Assembly (NCBI GenBank): GCA_038231215.1 | Contig: JBBRLS010000002.1 | Location: 62,001-126,000 of the forward strand | DNA: 64,000 nt | DNA from: Schlegelella_A sp038231215 | GTDB taxonomy: Bacteria > Pseudomonadota > Gammaproteobacteria > Burkholderiales > Burkholderiaceae_C | Direction: 5' to 3' | Part shown: positions 1 through 9,610 of the stretch, piece after piece | Layout: every line of letters starts with the position of its first letter | Position numbering within the stretch: position 1 is the stretch's first letter | The notes under the pieces: generated by a model | The model's database searches: none | What the model saw: the letters and a program-made list of their open reading frames with translations, nothing else | Told to the model about the DNA's origin: nothing | Made by a program: the position numbers and the translations under genes

Positions 1-128
1 TGGCGGGCGATGGCACCGGTCGCCGGGTTGAAGACCGGCTGGCGGCGGCCGCTCGTTCCGGCGGTGCGGCGCCCGTCGACGTAGTGGCCGATCTCGGCGG
101 TGCTGGCGAATGCTTCTGTGGCGCCCAT
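1..128 (-). CDS. mmsA: Methylmalonate-semialdehyde dehydrogenase, N-terminal part (runs off the window)
   Basis: Only the first 42 codons are present. Translation from the ATG at 128 gives MGATEAFASTAEIGHYVDGR followed by a TSGRRQPVFNPATG segment. This is the usual start of CoA-acylating methylmalonate-semialdehyde dehydrogenases, which oxidise methylmalonate or malonate semialdehyde to propionyl- or acetyl-CoA in valine and inositol breakdown. The catalytic Cys lies outside the window, so another aldehyde dehydrogenase subfamily is possible. The gene lies 25 bp downstream of the GAF protein gene on the same strand and may be co-transcribed with it. Confidence 0.7.
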   Translation of the reverse strand, partial: MGATEAFASTAEIGHYVDGRRTAGTSGRRQPVFNPATGAIAR

Positions 129-153
129 GGCGTTCTCCGGGGACGATTGCCGC

Positions 154-750
154 TCAGAGGCGGACGTTGGAAGGGGACGGCGCGGCGGCGATGGTGCGCA
201 GCGGCCGCGAGGGCGTGCTCCACAGCACCGACTCGGGCGCCGCCGACATGAGGAGCGCGAGCCGCGTGACGATGGCGCGCAACGCGGCGACGTCGCCGGT
301 GGTCCAGGCGCGCGTCGATGCGGTCTCCTCGCAGCACACCATGCCGTAGGCGCGGCCGTTGAGCATGAAGGCAGCGTCGAGCAGTGCCGTGACGTGGTGC
401 GGCAGCAGGTAGGGCTCGCGCATCGCTTGCAGGGCCGGGTCGTTCATCGCATCGGCGCTGACAAAGATGCCGCGCTCGATGAGGGCGTTGAAGTAGTCGC
501 GGTACTCGTCCTGCGCGACTCGGCGCTCGGTCACGTCGAGTTCGCCGCCGGCCGCCTTGGCGGCGAAGCAGAGCATGCTCAACTCGCCGGCGTGGCCATC
601 GAACTTCCACATGCTGACGCGGGCGCAGCCGATGCGCGCCATGACGATGTCGATGACGCCCGAGCGCGCCGCGTTGCGGTCGATCCGGCCGGCGTAGAAC
701 TGGCTCAGCAGCTCCTGCAATCGGAAGACGTCCTGATCCTGGGGTGTCAT
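154..750 (-). CDS. GAF-domain protein
   Basis: A 198-residue soluble protein without signal peptide or membrane segment. Residues about 25-170 read as one GAF domain: a helix with SGVIDIVMARIGCARVSMW, then core strands, then an AYGMVCCEE strand and a final helix (TGDVAALRAIVTRLALLM). GAF domains bind small ligands or chromophores, and the ligand here cannot be told. No kinase, cyclase or DNA-binding domain is attached, so it is a free-standing sensor or adaptor. Its stop is 25 bp before the semialdehyde dehydrogenase start, which suggests a link to that enzyme. The start ATG at 750 is the first in frame. Confidence 0.7.
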   Translation of the reverse strand: MTPQDQDVFRLQELLSQFYAGRIDRNAARSGVIDIVMARIGCARVSMWKFDGHAGELSMLCFAAKAAGGELDVTERRVAQDEYRDYFNALIERGIFVSADAMNDPALQAMREPYLLPHHVTALLDAAFMLNGRAYGMVCCEETASTRAWTTGDVAALRAIVTRLALLMSAAPESVLWSTPSRPLRTIAAAPSPSNVRL

Positions 751-820
751 GCGCGGAAGTATCCGCCAATCGTCGCGCCGCGCGGCCGCGCGGGGGCGCG
801 TCCGATGGCCTCCTTGCCTC

Positions 821-1471
821 TCAGCCGTGCGCGCCGATCACGGCCAGTGCGGTCTTGCGCACGGCGGCCTTGAGCTCGTCCCAGCCGGCGTCGGCGGTGA
901 TGTCGATGCCGCCGAAGATGCGGATCGAGCGGCTGCGTATCAGCAGGTATTGGACGCCGGCGATGAGCAACAGGGTGAGGCCGCGCAGCTCGGGCCGATG
1001 CTTGAACTCGCGGGCGGCGAGCAGCCGGCTCGCTTCCTCGCCCCAGGCCTCGCGTTCGGCTTCGAGGATGACGGTCAACTCGTTGTGCTCGACGATCTCG
1101 GCGGCCAGGATCTCGAGGGTCAGCGGCCGGGCGCGCAAGGCATCGACGAAGTGTTCGAAGAAGCGCGCGTATCGCTCCGGTGCGGACAAGGCGAGAAAGG
1201 CTTTCGGCCGCTCGCCGAGCAGATCGCCCACCCGCGGCCAGAAGCGGCCGCTCGCCCCCCACTCGCGCAGCAGCTCGGGCAGGCCGCCGAAGTAGCGGTA
1301 GATCAGCACCTTGTCGACGCCGGCTTCCCTGGCGACGGCGTTGACGCCGAGCGCGGCGAAGCCGTCGCGCGCGAGGACGACGCCGACGGCCGCGAGGATG
1401 CGCAACTGGGTCGCCTCGCGATCGCGGCTGGGTCGCACCGGCCGCGGCCGGGCGGAAATTGCGGCTGGCAT
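821..1471 (-). CDS. TetR-family transcriptional regulator
   Basis: A 216-residue protein with an N-terminal TetR helix-turn-helix at residues about 20-65 (TQLRILAAVGVVLARDGF, then VNAVAREAGVDKVLIYRYFG). The rest is an all-helical ligand domain; it ends with a hydrophobic helix (LTLLLIAGVQYLLIR) typical of the dimer face. It follows the nitroreductase-like gene by 24 bp on the same strand, so the two should share the promoter at 2708-2754. Two identical palindromes there are the natural candidates for its operators, giving autoregulation and repression of the oxidoreductase until a small molecule binds. The ligand is unknown. Confidence 0.85.
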   Translation of the reverse strand: MPAAISARPRPVRPSRDREATQLRILAAVGVVLARDGFAALGVNAVAREAGVDKVLIYRYFGGLPELLREWGASGRFWPRVGDLLGERPKAFLALSAPERYARFFEHFVDALRARPLTLEILAAEIVEHNELTVILEAEREAWGEEASRLLAAREFKHRPELRGLTLLLIAGVQYLLIRSRSIRIFGGIDITADAGWDELKAAVRKTALAVIGAHG

Positions 1472-1495
1472 CGGCAGATTGTCGGCGTGCGCCGG

Positions 1496-2692
1496 TCAGT
1501 TGCGCACGATGGCCGCGACACCGCGCCGCGGCGTGTGCTGCTGCGCATCGGCGTAGCCGAGGCGGCAAAACATCTGCACCGTCTCCTGGTCGGCGGGCTT
1601 GCCGAGCAGCCATTGATGAAGCCGCTCGTAGTGCGGCTTCATCTCCGGAAATTCCTGGACCGCCTGGCTCATCGGATGGATCTGCAGGCCGAGCTCGGTC
1701 GCCTTCAGTTGCAGCCGCATGTAGGCACGCCCGGCGTTCACTTCGGCGGCCCGCGACGGCAGGGCGCCGGCGCCCTGCAGCGTCGACAACCAGGCGAAGC
1801 CCATGGCCGTGCGGCTGTGCCCCTCGAAGCGACCCATCATCTGCCGGTAGGCGGCGCTGCCTTCCTTCGGCGGGCTGTTGCGATCGAAGGCGCCGACGGC
1901 GTCGGCCACGCGCGGCACCAGGGCATTGACGCTGATGCCGTCGCGGTATCGCTCGATCTCGGCGGGGCCGACACGCGTGAGTCGGATGCTTTCCATCACG
2001 GTGCGGGGCGTCAGCAGCTCGACCTGTGCGGCCTCCCAGCAGAGCGTGCGCAAGGCGTCGCGTCGCGCCGGCTCGACGGTCGCGCCGAAGCGGACTGCCG
2101 GGTCGACGAGGGCGCTGCTCAGCGCCGTCAGCGTCTCGCTGCCGACCGGCCGGGCGGTGTCGTAGTCGACCTTGGCGGTGTGCCGGCGCAGCAACTGGGC
2201 AAACAGCGGATCGTGGCGCGGCGCCTCCGACCCCGATCCCGATCCCGACCAGGCGATGCGGGCGACCGGCCGGTCGTCGAGCCCGTGCGGCGCGAATTCG
2301 CCCTCGGGGAACAGGGTGACGATCGGCGCCGCGCCGCGCTCCTTGAGGGCCAGCACGAGCGCCTCGATGAAGGTTCCCTGGCTGACGACGATCTGCCGGA
2401 ACCAGGGATCGGTCTCGGGTAACAGGCGCTCGCGGTCGACGCGCAGCACGATCGCGTCAGGCTCGCGCAGGTCGGCAAGCCACGGTTGCCGGTTGTGCGA
2501 GTTCGGCGCCAGGATCGCGTAGCCGAGCGCCCAGCGGCGCAGGTCGGCTTCCTCGCCGGGCCCACGCCAGGCGGCGACTGCTTCGGGCGGAAAGTCGGTC
2601 GAGCATCCAGCGGTGAGCGCCGGCACCGTGGCGGCGACGAAGCTGCCGCCGAGGATGCGGATGAAAGCGCGGCGATCCGCAGGTCGGGTCAT
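1496..2692 (-). CDS. Acg-type FMN-binding nitroreductase-like protein with Tat signal
   Basis: A 398-residue protein of the nitroreductase superfamily, closest to the Acg group. The N terminus is a twin-arginine signal (DRRAFIRILGGSF, then VPALTAGCS), and the Cys in TAGC could make it a lipoprotein. LAPNSHNRQPWLADL is the nitroreductase FMN/substrate signature, and the middle holds the long helical Acg insertion. Tat export fits folding with a flavin before translocation. Acg proteins are thought to bind FMN without ordinary nitroreductase activity, so the reaction is open. The ATG at 2692 follows AGGAG at a good distance. The downstream TetR gene belongs to the same unit. Confidence 0.75.
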   Translation of the reverse strand: MTRPADRRAFIRILGGSFVAATVPALTAGCSTDFPPEAVAAWRGPGEEADLRRWALGYAILAPNSHNRQPWLADLREPDAIVLRVDRERLLPETDPWFRQIVVSQGTFIEALVLALKERGAAPIVTLFPEGEFAPHGLDDRPVARIAWSGSGSGSEAPRHDPLFAQLLRRHTAKVDYDTARPVGSETLTALSSALVDPAVRFGATVEPARRDALRTLCWEAAQVELLTPRTVMESIRLTRVGPAEIERYRDGISVNALVPRVADAVGAFDRNSPPKEGSAAYRQMMGRFEGHSRTAMGFAWLSTLQGAGALPSRAAEVNAGRAYMRLQLKATELGLQIHPMSQAVQEFPEMKPHYERLHQWLLGKPADQETVQMFCRLGYADAQQHTPRRGVAAIVRN

Positions 2693-2707
2693 CTCATGCT
2701 CCTTGAA

Positions 2708-2754
2708 GTCACCAAGAGGTGACAGAGATTAGTCACCTACGGGTGACATGTCAA
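2708..2754 (-). promoter_or_regulatory. Sigma-70 promoter with two GTCACC-N4-GGTGAC operators
   Basis: On the minus strand TTGACA (2749-2754) and TAATCT (2726-2731) are separated by exactly 17 bp. The palindrome GTCACC-N4-GGTGAC at 2732-2747 fills that spacer. A second copy at 2708-2723 covers the expected transcription start. The centres are 24 bp apart. The ATG of the oxidoreductase gene is at 2692. This is a classic repression layout; the TetR protein encoded downstream is the inferred ligand. Confidence 0.85.
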
Positions 2755-2837
2755 GCGCGGCCGATGCCGATGCGCGTCGGCGCGCTTGGCTATGCTGCGC
2801 ACTGCGGGGAAAACAAACCCCACCGACGAACTGCGCC

Positions 2838-3491
2838 ATGCCCCGATCCGCGATCGCCCCCCAGCCGCTGTCAGACCGCGAGCTCGCCGAGCTGCAGGCC
2901 CTGCTCGACGCGCTGCCGGCACCGCTCGATCCGCTCGACGTGTCGGCGCTCGACGGCTTCCTTTGCGGCGTCCTCGTCCAGCCCGAGCCGGTGCCGCGCG
3001 AGCGCTGGCTCGCGCATGCCGGCGACGCCGACGGACGCAGGCTTCCGTCGGGCTACGACGCGGTCCGCCTGCACGCGCTGATCGAGCGCCGCCATGCCCA
3101 ATTGCAGCGCGCGATCGGCCGTCGGGTCTGGTTCGACCCCTGGGTCTTCGATCTCGATCCGCCCGACGTCGGCGAACCCGACGAGGCAGACGACGAGCAT
3201 GGCGCCGCCGCCGCAGCAGCGGTCGAGGCGGTGTTTCCCTGGGTGGCCGGCTTCGCCGCCGCGCTCGAGAACTTTCCCGCGCTGCTGCGGCGCGCCGGAC
3301 CGGCGCTGAACGAGCCACTCGCGCTGCTCTACCGCCACCTCGATCCCGACGATCTCGAAGACGCTGCCGATCTGCTCGCCGAGATCGACGCGACCGAGCC
3401 GCCGGCCGATCTCGGTGAGGCGGTCGAGCAGCTGGTTCGCGCGACCCTGCTGATCGCCGACGTGGCCGCAGCCCTCGCCCCGCGGCGCTGA
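2838..3491 (+). CDS. YecA/UPF0149-family protein
   Basis: A 217-residue acidic protein. Residues about 12-60 match the YgfB/YecA family start (LSDRELAELQALLDAL, then LDVSALDGFLCGVLV), and the pattern of helices continues to the end (FPWVAGFAAALENFP). There is no C-terminal SEC-C zinc motif, so it resembles the shorter YgfB-like members, whose role is poorly known. The frame is open from 2748, but the ATG at 2838 starts exactly where family homology begins. Upstream lies the divergent oxidoreductase promoter, so the two transcripts may influence each other. Confidence 0.75.
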   Translation: MPRSAIAPQPLSDRELAELQALLDALPAPLDPLDVSALDGFLCGVLVQPEPVPRERWLAHAGDADGRRLPSGYDAVRLHALIERRHAQLQRAIGRRVWFDPWVFDLDPPDVGEPDEADDEHGAAAAAAVEAVFPWVAGFAAALENFPALLRRAGPALNEPLALLYRHLDPDDLEDAADLLAEIDATEPPADLGEAVEQLVRATLLIADVAAALAPRR

Positions 3492-3501
3492 CGCAGCGGT
3501 T

Positions 3502-5577
<2,076 letters not shown>

Positions 5578-5920
5578 GAGTCACGCAACACGCTGCTCGC
5601 GGCTTCAACTAAGCGCCGTAAGTTCATGATTCCCCGACGCTTTTGAGATTCTCCACTGCTCCTGTGGGTAACTTTGTGGAGAACAGCCCTCGGCCGCGCC
5701 GAAACGCTTGCTGTAGCTTGCTCCGGAACATCCTGCCCGGTTTCGTGGCAGGCGCGCGACGTCAATGAAATCAACAACTTACGAGCGTTGCGGAAATTCG
5801 CAATGATGCGCCGCAGCACCGCGCGTCATTTTTATGACAGATCGAAGTCATGGGGATAAGTCAAGCCCTGAGTGCTCACTCACCGTCATTTGCGCCGGTA
5901 CAGGTCGATCGTGACTTTGG
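5578..5920. other. hemE-priA intergenic region with DnaA-box-like 9-mers
   Basis: No convincing gene is present in these 343 bp. The segment is richer in A and T than its surroundings. It contains TGTGGGTAA (5663-5671) and TGTGGAGAA (5675-5683), with the related TTCTCCACT inverted at 5649-5657. A further copy, TGGGGATAA, is at 5851-5859. Most are one change from the DnaA box TGTGGATAA. Small dyads are also present: GTCAT-N4-ATGAC (5825-5838) and CGTGAC-N4-GTCACG (5910-5925), the latter at the end of hemE. The priA promoter must lie here. Confidence 0.5.
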
Positions 5921-7012
5921 TCACGTGCTTTCGGTCGGGTGATAGGGGCGAGACAACTCGTGCACCGCGTCGACCAGCACGCTCACGTGCTCGGGCGGGG
6001 TGTGCTGGCTGATGCCGTGGCCGAGGTTGAAGACGTGGCCGTTGCGTCCCGGCGTCTGCGCCGCGTGAAAGGACGCGAGCACCGCGGCCACTTCGCCGCG
6101 GATCGCTTCATCGCCGGCGAACAGAACGTTCGGATCCAGGTTGCCTTGCAGCGCCACGCCGGAGCCGACTCGTGCGCGCGCCTGGCCGAGGTTGACCGTC
6201 CAGTCGACACCGACCACGTCGGCGCCGAGCGCGGCGATCGACTCGAGCCAGGGGCCGCCGCCTTTGGTGAAGACGATGTGCGGCACGCGGCGGCCCTCGG
6301 CGTCGCGCTTCAGGCGCGCCAGCACACGGCGGGTGTATTCGAGGCTGAACTTCTGGAACGCGCCGTCGGCGAGCACGCCGCCCCAGCTGTCGAAGATCAT
6401 GACCGCCTGGGCGCCGGCGTCGATCTGTGCGTTCAGGTACAGCGCCACCGCCTCGGCGTTGATGGCAAGGATGCGATGCAGCAGATCGGGACGCGCATAG
6501 AGCATGGTCTTGACGAGGCGGTAGTCGTCGGAGCCTTTGCCTTCGACCATGTAGCAGGCCAGCGTCCACGGGCTGCCGGAAAAGCCGATCAGCGGAACGC
6601 GGCCGTCGAGGGCGCGGCGGATCGAGGCGACGGCGTCGAACACGTAGCGAAGCTTGGCCATGTCAGGCACGGCCAGCCTGGTCACCGCCCCTTCGTCGCG
6701 CAGCGGCCGCTCGAAGCGCGGGCCTTCGCCCTCGGCGAACGAGAGGCCGAGGCCCATCGCGTCGGGAACGGTGAGGATGTCGCTGAACAGGATGGCGGCG
6801 TCGAGCGCGTAGCGGTCGATCGGCTGCAGCGTCACCTCGGTCGCGAAGTCGGGGCTGGTCGCCAGGCCCATGAAGCTGCCGGCGCGGGCCCGCGTGGCGC
6901 GGTACTCGGGCAGATAGCGGCCGGCCTGGCGCATCAGCCAGACGGGAGTGAAGGGCACGGCCTCGCTGAGGCAGGCGCGCAGGAAGGTGTCGTTGCGAAG
7001 CGGTGCGGGCAT
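5921..7012 (-). CDS. hemE: Uroporphyrinogen decarboxylase
   Basis: A 363-residue cytosolic haem-pathway enzyme that removes four acetate carboxyls from uroporphyrinogen III to give coproporphyrinogen III. The first signature (WLMRQAGRYLPEYR) is at residues about 22-35, and the second (GFSGSPWTLACYMVEGKGS) lies in the middle; the substrate-binding Asp in LFSDILTVPDAMG is present. The frame is open for 30 more codons upstream, but the ATG at 7012 (MPAPLRNDTFLRACL) matches the family start and length. It is the first gene of a possible hemE-priA unit, as in many Burkholderiales. Confidence 0.97.
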   Translation of the reverse strand: MPAPLRNDTFLRACLSEAVPFTPVWLMRQAGRYLPEYRATRARAGSFMGLATSPDFATEVTLQPIDRYALDAAILFSDILTVPDAMGLGLSFAEGEGPRFERPLRDEGAVTRLAVPDMAKLRYVFDAVASIRRALDGRVPLIGFSGSPWTLACYMVEGKGSDDYRLVKTMLYARPDLLHRILAINAEAVALYLNAQIDAGAQAVMIFDSWGGVLADGAFQKFSLEYTRRVLARLKRDAEGRRVPHIVFTKGGGPWLESIAALGADVVGVDWTVNLGQARARVGSGVALQGNLDPNVLFAGDEAIRGEVAAVLASFHAAQTPGRNGHVFNLGHGISQHTPPEHVSVLVDAVHELSRPYHPTEST

Positions 7013-7113
7013 CGGAGCATTGTCGCAAACGCGCTCGCGGCGAGCCGCCGATGCGGAGGCGAGAACATAATCGCCGCGATCTTTAGATCCTACGACCGAC
7101 AAGGAGTGGCGAC

Positions 7114-8034
7114 ATGCTTGCCAACGACGTTTTGCACACGGTCGGCAACACGCCGCACATCCGCATCAACCGCCTGTTCGGCAAGACGCACAGCGTCTAC
7201 GTCAAGAGCGAGCGATCCAACCCTGGCGGCTCGATCAAGGACCGCATCGCGGTGGCGATGGTCGAGGCGGCCGAAGCCTCGGGCGCACTCGAGCCGGGCG
7301 CGACGATCGTCGAGCCGACTTCGGGCAACACGGGGGTCGGCCTGGCCATGGTCGCCGCAGTCAAGGGCTACAAGCTGGTGCTCGTCATGCCCGACAGCAT
7401 GAGCGTCGAGCGGCGCCGGCTGATGCTCGCCTACGGCGCGACCTTCGTGCTGACGCCGCGCGAAAAAGGCATGAACGGCTCGATCGCGCGCGCGCTCGAG
7501 ATCGTTGCCGAGACTCCGGGTGCATGGATGCCGCAGCAGTTCGACAACCCGGCCAACATCGATGTGCACATGCGCACCACGGCCGAAGAGATCGCCGCCG
7601 ATTTCCCGAGCGGCGTCGATGCGCTGATCACCGGTGTCGGCACGGGCGGGCACATCACCGGCTGCGCCCAGGTGCTGAAGAAGATGTGGCCCAAGCTCAA
7701 GGTCTACGCGGTCGAGCCGAGCGCATCGCCGGTGATCAGCGGCGGCAAGCCGAGCCCGCACCCGATCCAGGGCATCGGGGCAGGATTCATTCCGAAGAAT
7801 CTGCACGTCGATCTGCTCGACGGCGTGATCCAGGTCGAGGCCGAGGCGGCGCGCGAGATGGCGCGGCGCTGCGCCCGCGAAGAGGGCATCCTCGTCGGCA
7901 TCTCGTCGGGCGCGACGCTGGCCGCGATCGCGCAAAAGCTCCCCGACATCGCCGCCGGCGCGACCGTGCTCGGCTTCAACTACGACACCGGCGAGCGCTA
8001 TCTCTCGATCGAAGGCTTCCTGCCGACGGAATGA
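7114..8034 (+). CDS. cysK: Cysteine synthase (O-acetylserine sulfhydrylase)
   Basis: A 306-residue PLP enzyme that makes cysteine from O-acetylserine and sulfide. The PLP lysine is in NPGGSIKDR at about residue 42; TSGNTG binds the substrate, GTGGHITG holds the phosphate loop, and the C-terminal SSGA motif is present. Length fits CysK or CysM, and sequence alone does not settle which, although the N terminus looks more like CysK. AAGGAG precedes the ATG at 7114. The stop overlaps the creB start by 4 bp (ATGA), so the sensor system is probably co-transcribed with cysteine synthesis. Confidence 0.93.
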   Translation: MLANDVLHTVGNTPHIRINRLFGKTHSVYVKSERSNPGGSIKDRIAVAMVEAAEASGALEPGATIVEPTSGNTGVGLAMVAAVKGYKLVLVMPDSMSVERRRLMLAYGATFVLTPREKGMNGSIARALEIVAETPGAWMPQQFDNPANIDVHMRTTAEEIAADFPSGVDALITGVGTGGHITGCAQVLKKMWPKLKVYAVEPSASPVISGGKPSPHPIQGIGAGFIPKNLHVDLLDGVIQVEAEAAREMARRCAREEGILVGISSGATLAAIAQKLPDIAAGATVLGFNYDTGERYLSIEGFLPTE

Positions 8035-8777
8035 AGCCGAAGGTTCTCATCGTCGAGGACGAGCCCGGCATTGCCGACACGCTGCAGTACGCACTGCGCA
8101 CCGAGGGCTTCGATCCTGCCTGGTGCGCGACCGGCGAAGAGGCGCTGGCGCGCATCGCCAGCGAGCCACCGGCGCTCGTCATCCTCGACGTCGGCCTGCC
8201 CGACGCGAGCGGCTTCGAGATCTTCAAGCGCATCCGCGCGACAAGCGAGGTGCCGGTCGTCTTTCTCACCGCGCGCAGCGACGAGATCGATCGCGTCGTC
8301 GGCCTCGAGCTCGGCGCCGACGACTACATCGCCAAGCCGTTCTCGCCGCGCGAGCTGGTCGCGCGCGTGCGCGGCGTGCTCCGGCGTAGCGCGAAGAGCG
8401 CGGCCGCTTCATCGCCCGCGGCGGGCGCGTTGCCTGCGCCCGCGCCGCTGCCGATCGCCGTCGACGAAGGCAAGATGCAGATTCGCTATCACGGCCGCGT
8501 CCTCGACCTGTCGCGCTACGAATACGGCCTGCTCAAGACGCTGGCCTCGCGGCCGGGCCACGTCTTTTCTCGCGACGCCCTGCTCGCTCGCGTCTGGGGC
8601 AACGACACCGAGAGCATGGATCGCACCGTCGACGCCCATGTCAAGACCGTGCGTGCCAAGATGAAGGTGATCGCGCCCGACGAGGAGCCGATCCGCACGC
8701 ACCGCGGCAGCGGTTATTCGCTCGCCGAGGACTTGCCGGCGGATGCCTCTCCCACGAACCTGGAACCTCGCCCATGA
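8031..8777 (+). CDS. creB: CreB-like response regulator
   Basis: A 248-residue OmpR-type regulator. The receiver domain (1-120) has the acidic pair in VEDEP, the phosphoacceptor Asp in LVILDVGLPD at about residue 53, the switch Thr in FLTA and Lys in AKPF. A linker rich in Ala and Pro leads to a winged-helix domain (YEYGLLKTLASRPGHVFSR through VDAHVKTVRAKM). The ATG at 8031 overlaps the cysK stop. The gene is followed by an unknown secreted protein and then creC. CreB is known to bind TTCAC-N6-TTCAC, and one perfect copy exists at 12053-12068, upstream of the VIT/vWA gene. Confidence 0.88.
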   Translation: MKPKVLIVEDEPGIADTLQYALRTEGFDPAWCATGEEALARIASEPPALVILDVGLPDASGFEIFKRIRATSEVPVVFLTARSDEIDRVVGLELGADDYIAKPFSPRELVARVRGVLRRSAKSAAASSPAAGALPAPAPLPIAVDEGKMQIRYHGRVLDLSRYEYGLLKTLASRPGHVFSRDALLARVWGNDTESMDRTVDAHVKTVRAKMKVIAPDEEPIRTHRGSGYSLAEDLPADASPTNLEPRP

Positions 8778-9556
8778 CCAAGACTTCGACGCTTCGTCGC
8801 AGTGTGCTGCTGGCGTCTATCGGGGCCTGTGCCGGCTTGCGCGTGGCCCGGGCCGCGGCGTCCGCGCCGCGCACCTATGCCGTGCTGTCCCTGGTCGGCG
8901 ATCAGTTCACGGTCGTGACCCGGCGCCGCGTGACCGGCACCCAGCTCGATCCGAACGAGACCCGGCCCCTGCCGGTCGACGACGCCCAGCTCGACGGCGT
9001 TGCGGCGTCTGCGGTCGAGCGAGCGATCGCCGGCGCGGACCCGGGCGCGGCGCTGCTGCGCTTTTCGATCCGCGACAAGCGCCTGTTCGCGCTGCAGGAG
9101 CGAATGCTGTCGAGCGGCTCCGACAGCGACGAGTTGCGCGAGGCGCTGCGCGGCCTGATCGTCAAGGCCGGGGCTACCCATCTCGTGTTGGTCACCAAGC
9201 GGCGCGAGGAAGCGCGCTTCCCGCTCGACGACGGCAGCGTCGGCGCCGGACGAATCTCCGGCATCGGCTTCTACATCGACAACCTGACCCGAACCCATCG
9301 CATCGCGACCGGCGAGTCCAGCCTCGGTTACGTCTCGGCGTTCGCCTACGTGAGCGTCTCGCTGCTCGAGGCGGCGAGCCTGCGCCCGCTCGGCTCGAAG
9401 CACATCGCCGAATCGTCGATGACCACGCCTGCCGATTCCACGGACGCGGTCGTGGCCTGGGAAGCGACGACGGTGCAGCAGAAAGCGCAGGCGCTCGACC
9501 GCGTCATCGACCGCGCGGTGTTCAAGGCAACGCGCGACGTCCTTGCGGGAAGCTAG
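8774..9556 (+). CDS. Unknown exported protein between creB and creC
   Basis: I do not recognise this family. The 260-residue product starts with an export signal carrying two arginines (TLRRSVLLASIGACAGL) and ending near ARAAAS; it may use Sec or Tat. The mature part alternates strands and helices, with segments such as THLVLVTKRREEARFPL and a GIGFYIDNLTRT stretch, and has no cysteine pairs or known catalytic motif. It overlaps creB by 4 bp (ATGA) and precedes creC by 54 bp. That position suggests a periplasmic partner of the CreC sensor, or an effector co-expressed with it. This role is inference from position only. Confidence 0.7.
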   Translation: MTKTSTLRRSVLLASIGACAGLRVARAAASAPRTYAVLSLVGDQFTVVTRRRVTGTQLDPNETRPLPVDDAQLDGVAASAVERAIAGADPGAALLRFSIRDKRLFALQERMLSSGSDSDELREALRGLIVKAGATHLVLVTKRREEARFPLDDGSVGAGRISGIGFYIDNLTRTHRIATGESSLGYVSAFAYVSVSLLEAASLRPLGSKHIAESSMTTPADSTDAVVAWEATTVQQKAQALDRVIDRAVFKATRDVLAGS

Positions 9557-9574
9557 GGCCTGTTAACAGGCCCT
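9555..9574. repeat. Perfect 20-bp palindrome after the unknown gene
   Basis: AGGGCCTGTT is followed directly by its reverse complement with no loop, overlapping the TAG stop of the preceding gene. It lies 36 bp before creC. It could act as an attenuator or as a protein site. A half copy (AACAGGCCCTAG) sits near 22577, at the end of the DUF2160 gene, so it may be a small dispersed repeat. Confidence 0.6.
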
Positions 9575-9610
9575 GATCCAGGGTTCGCTTCCCGCGCTGC
9601 ACCGGACGCC

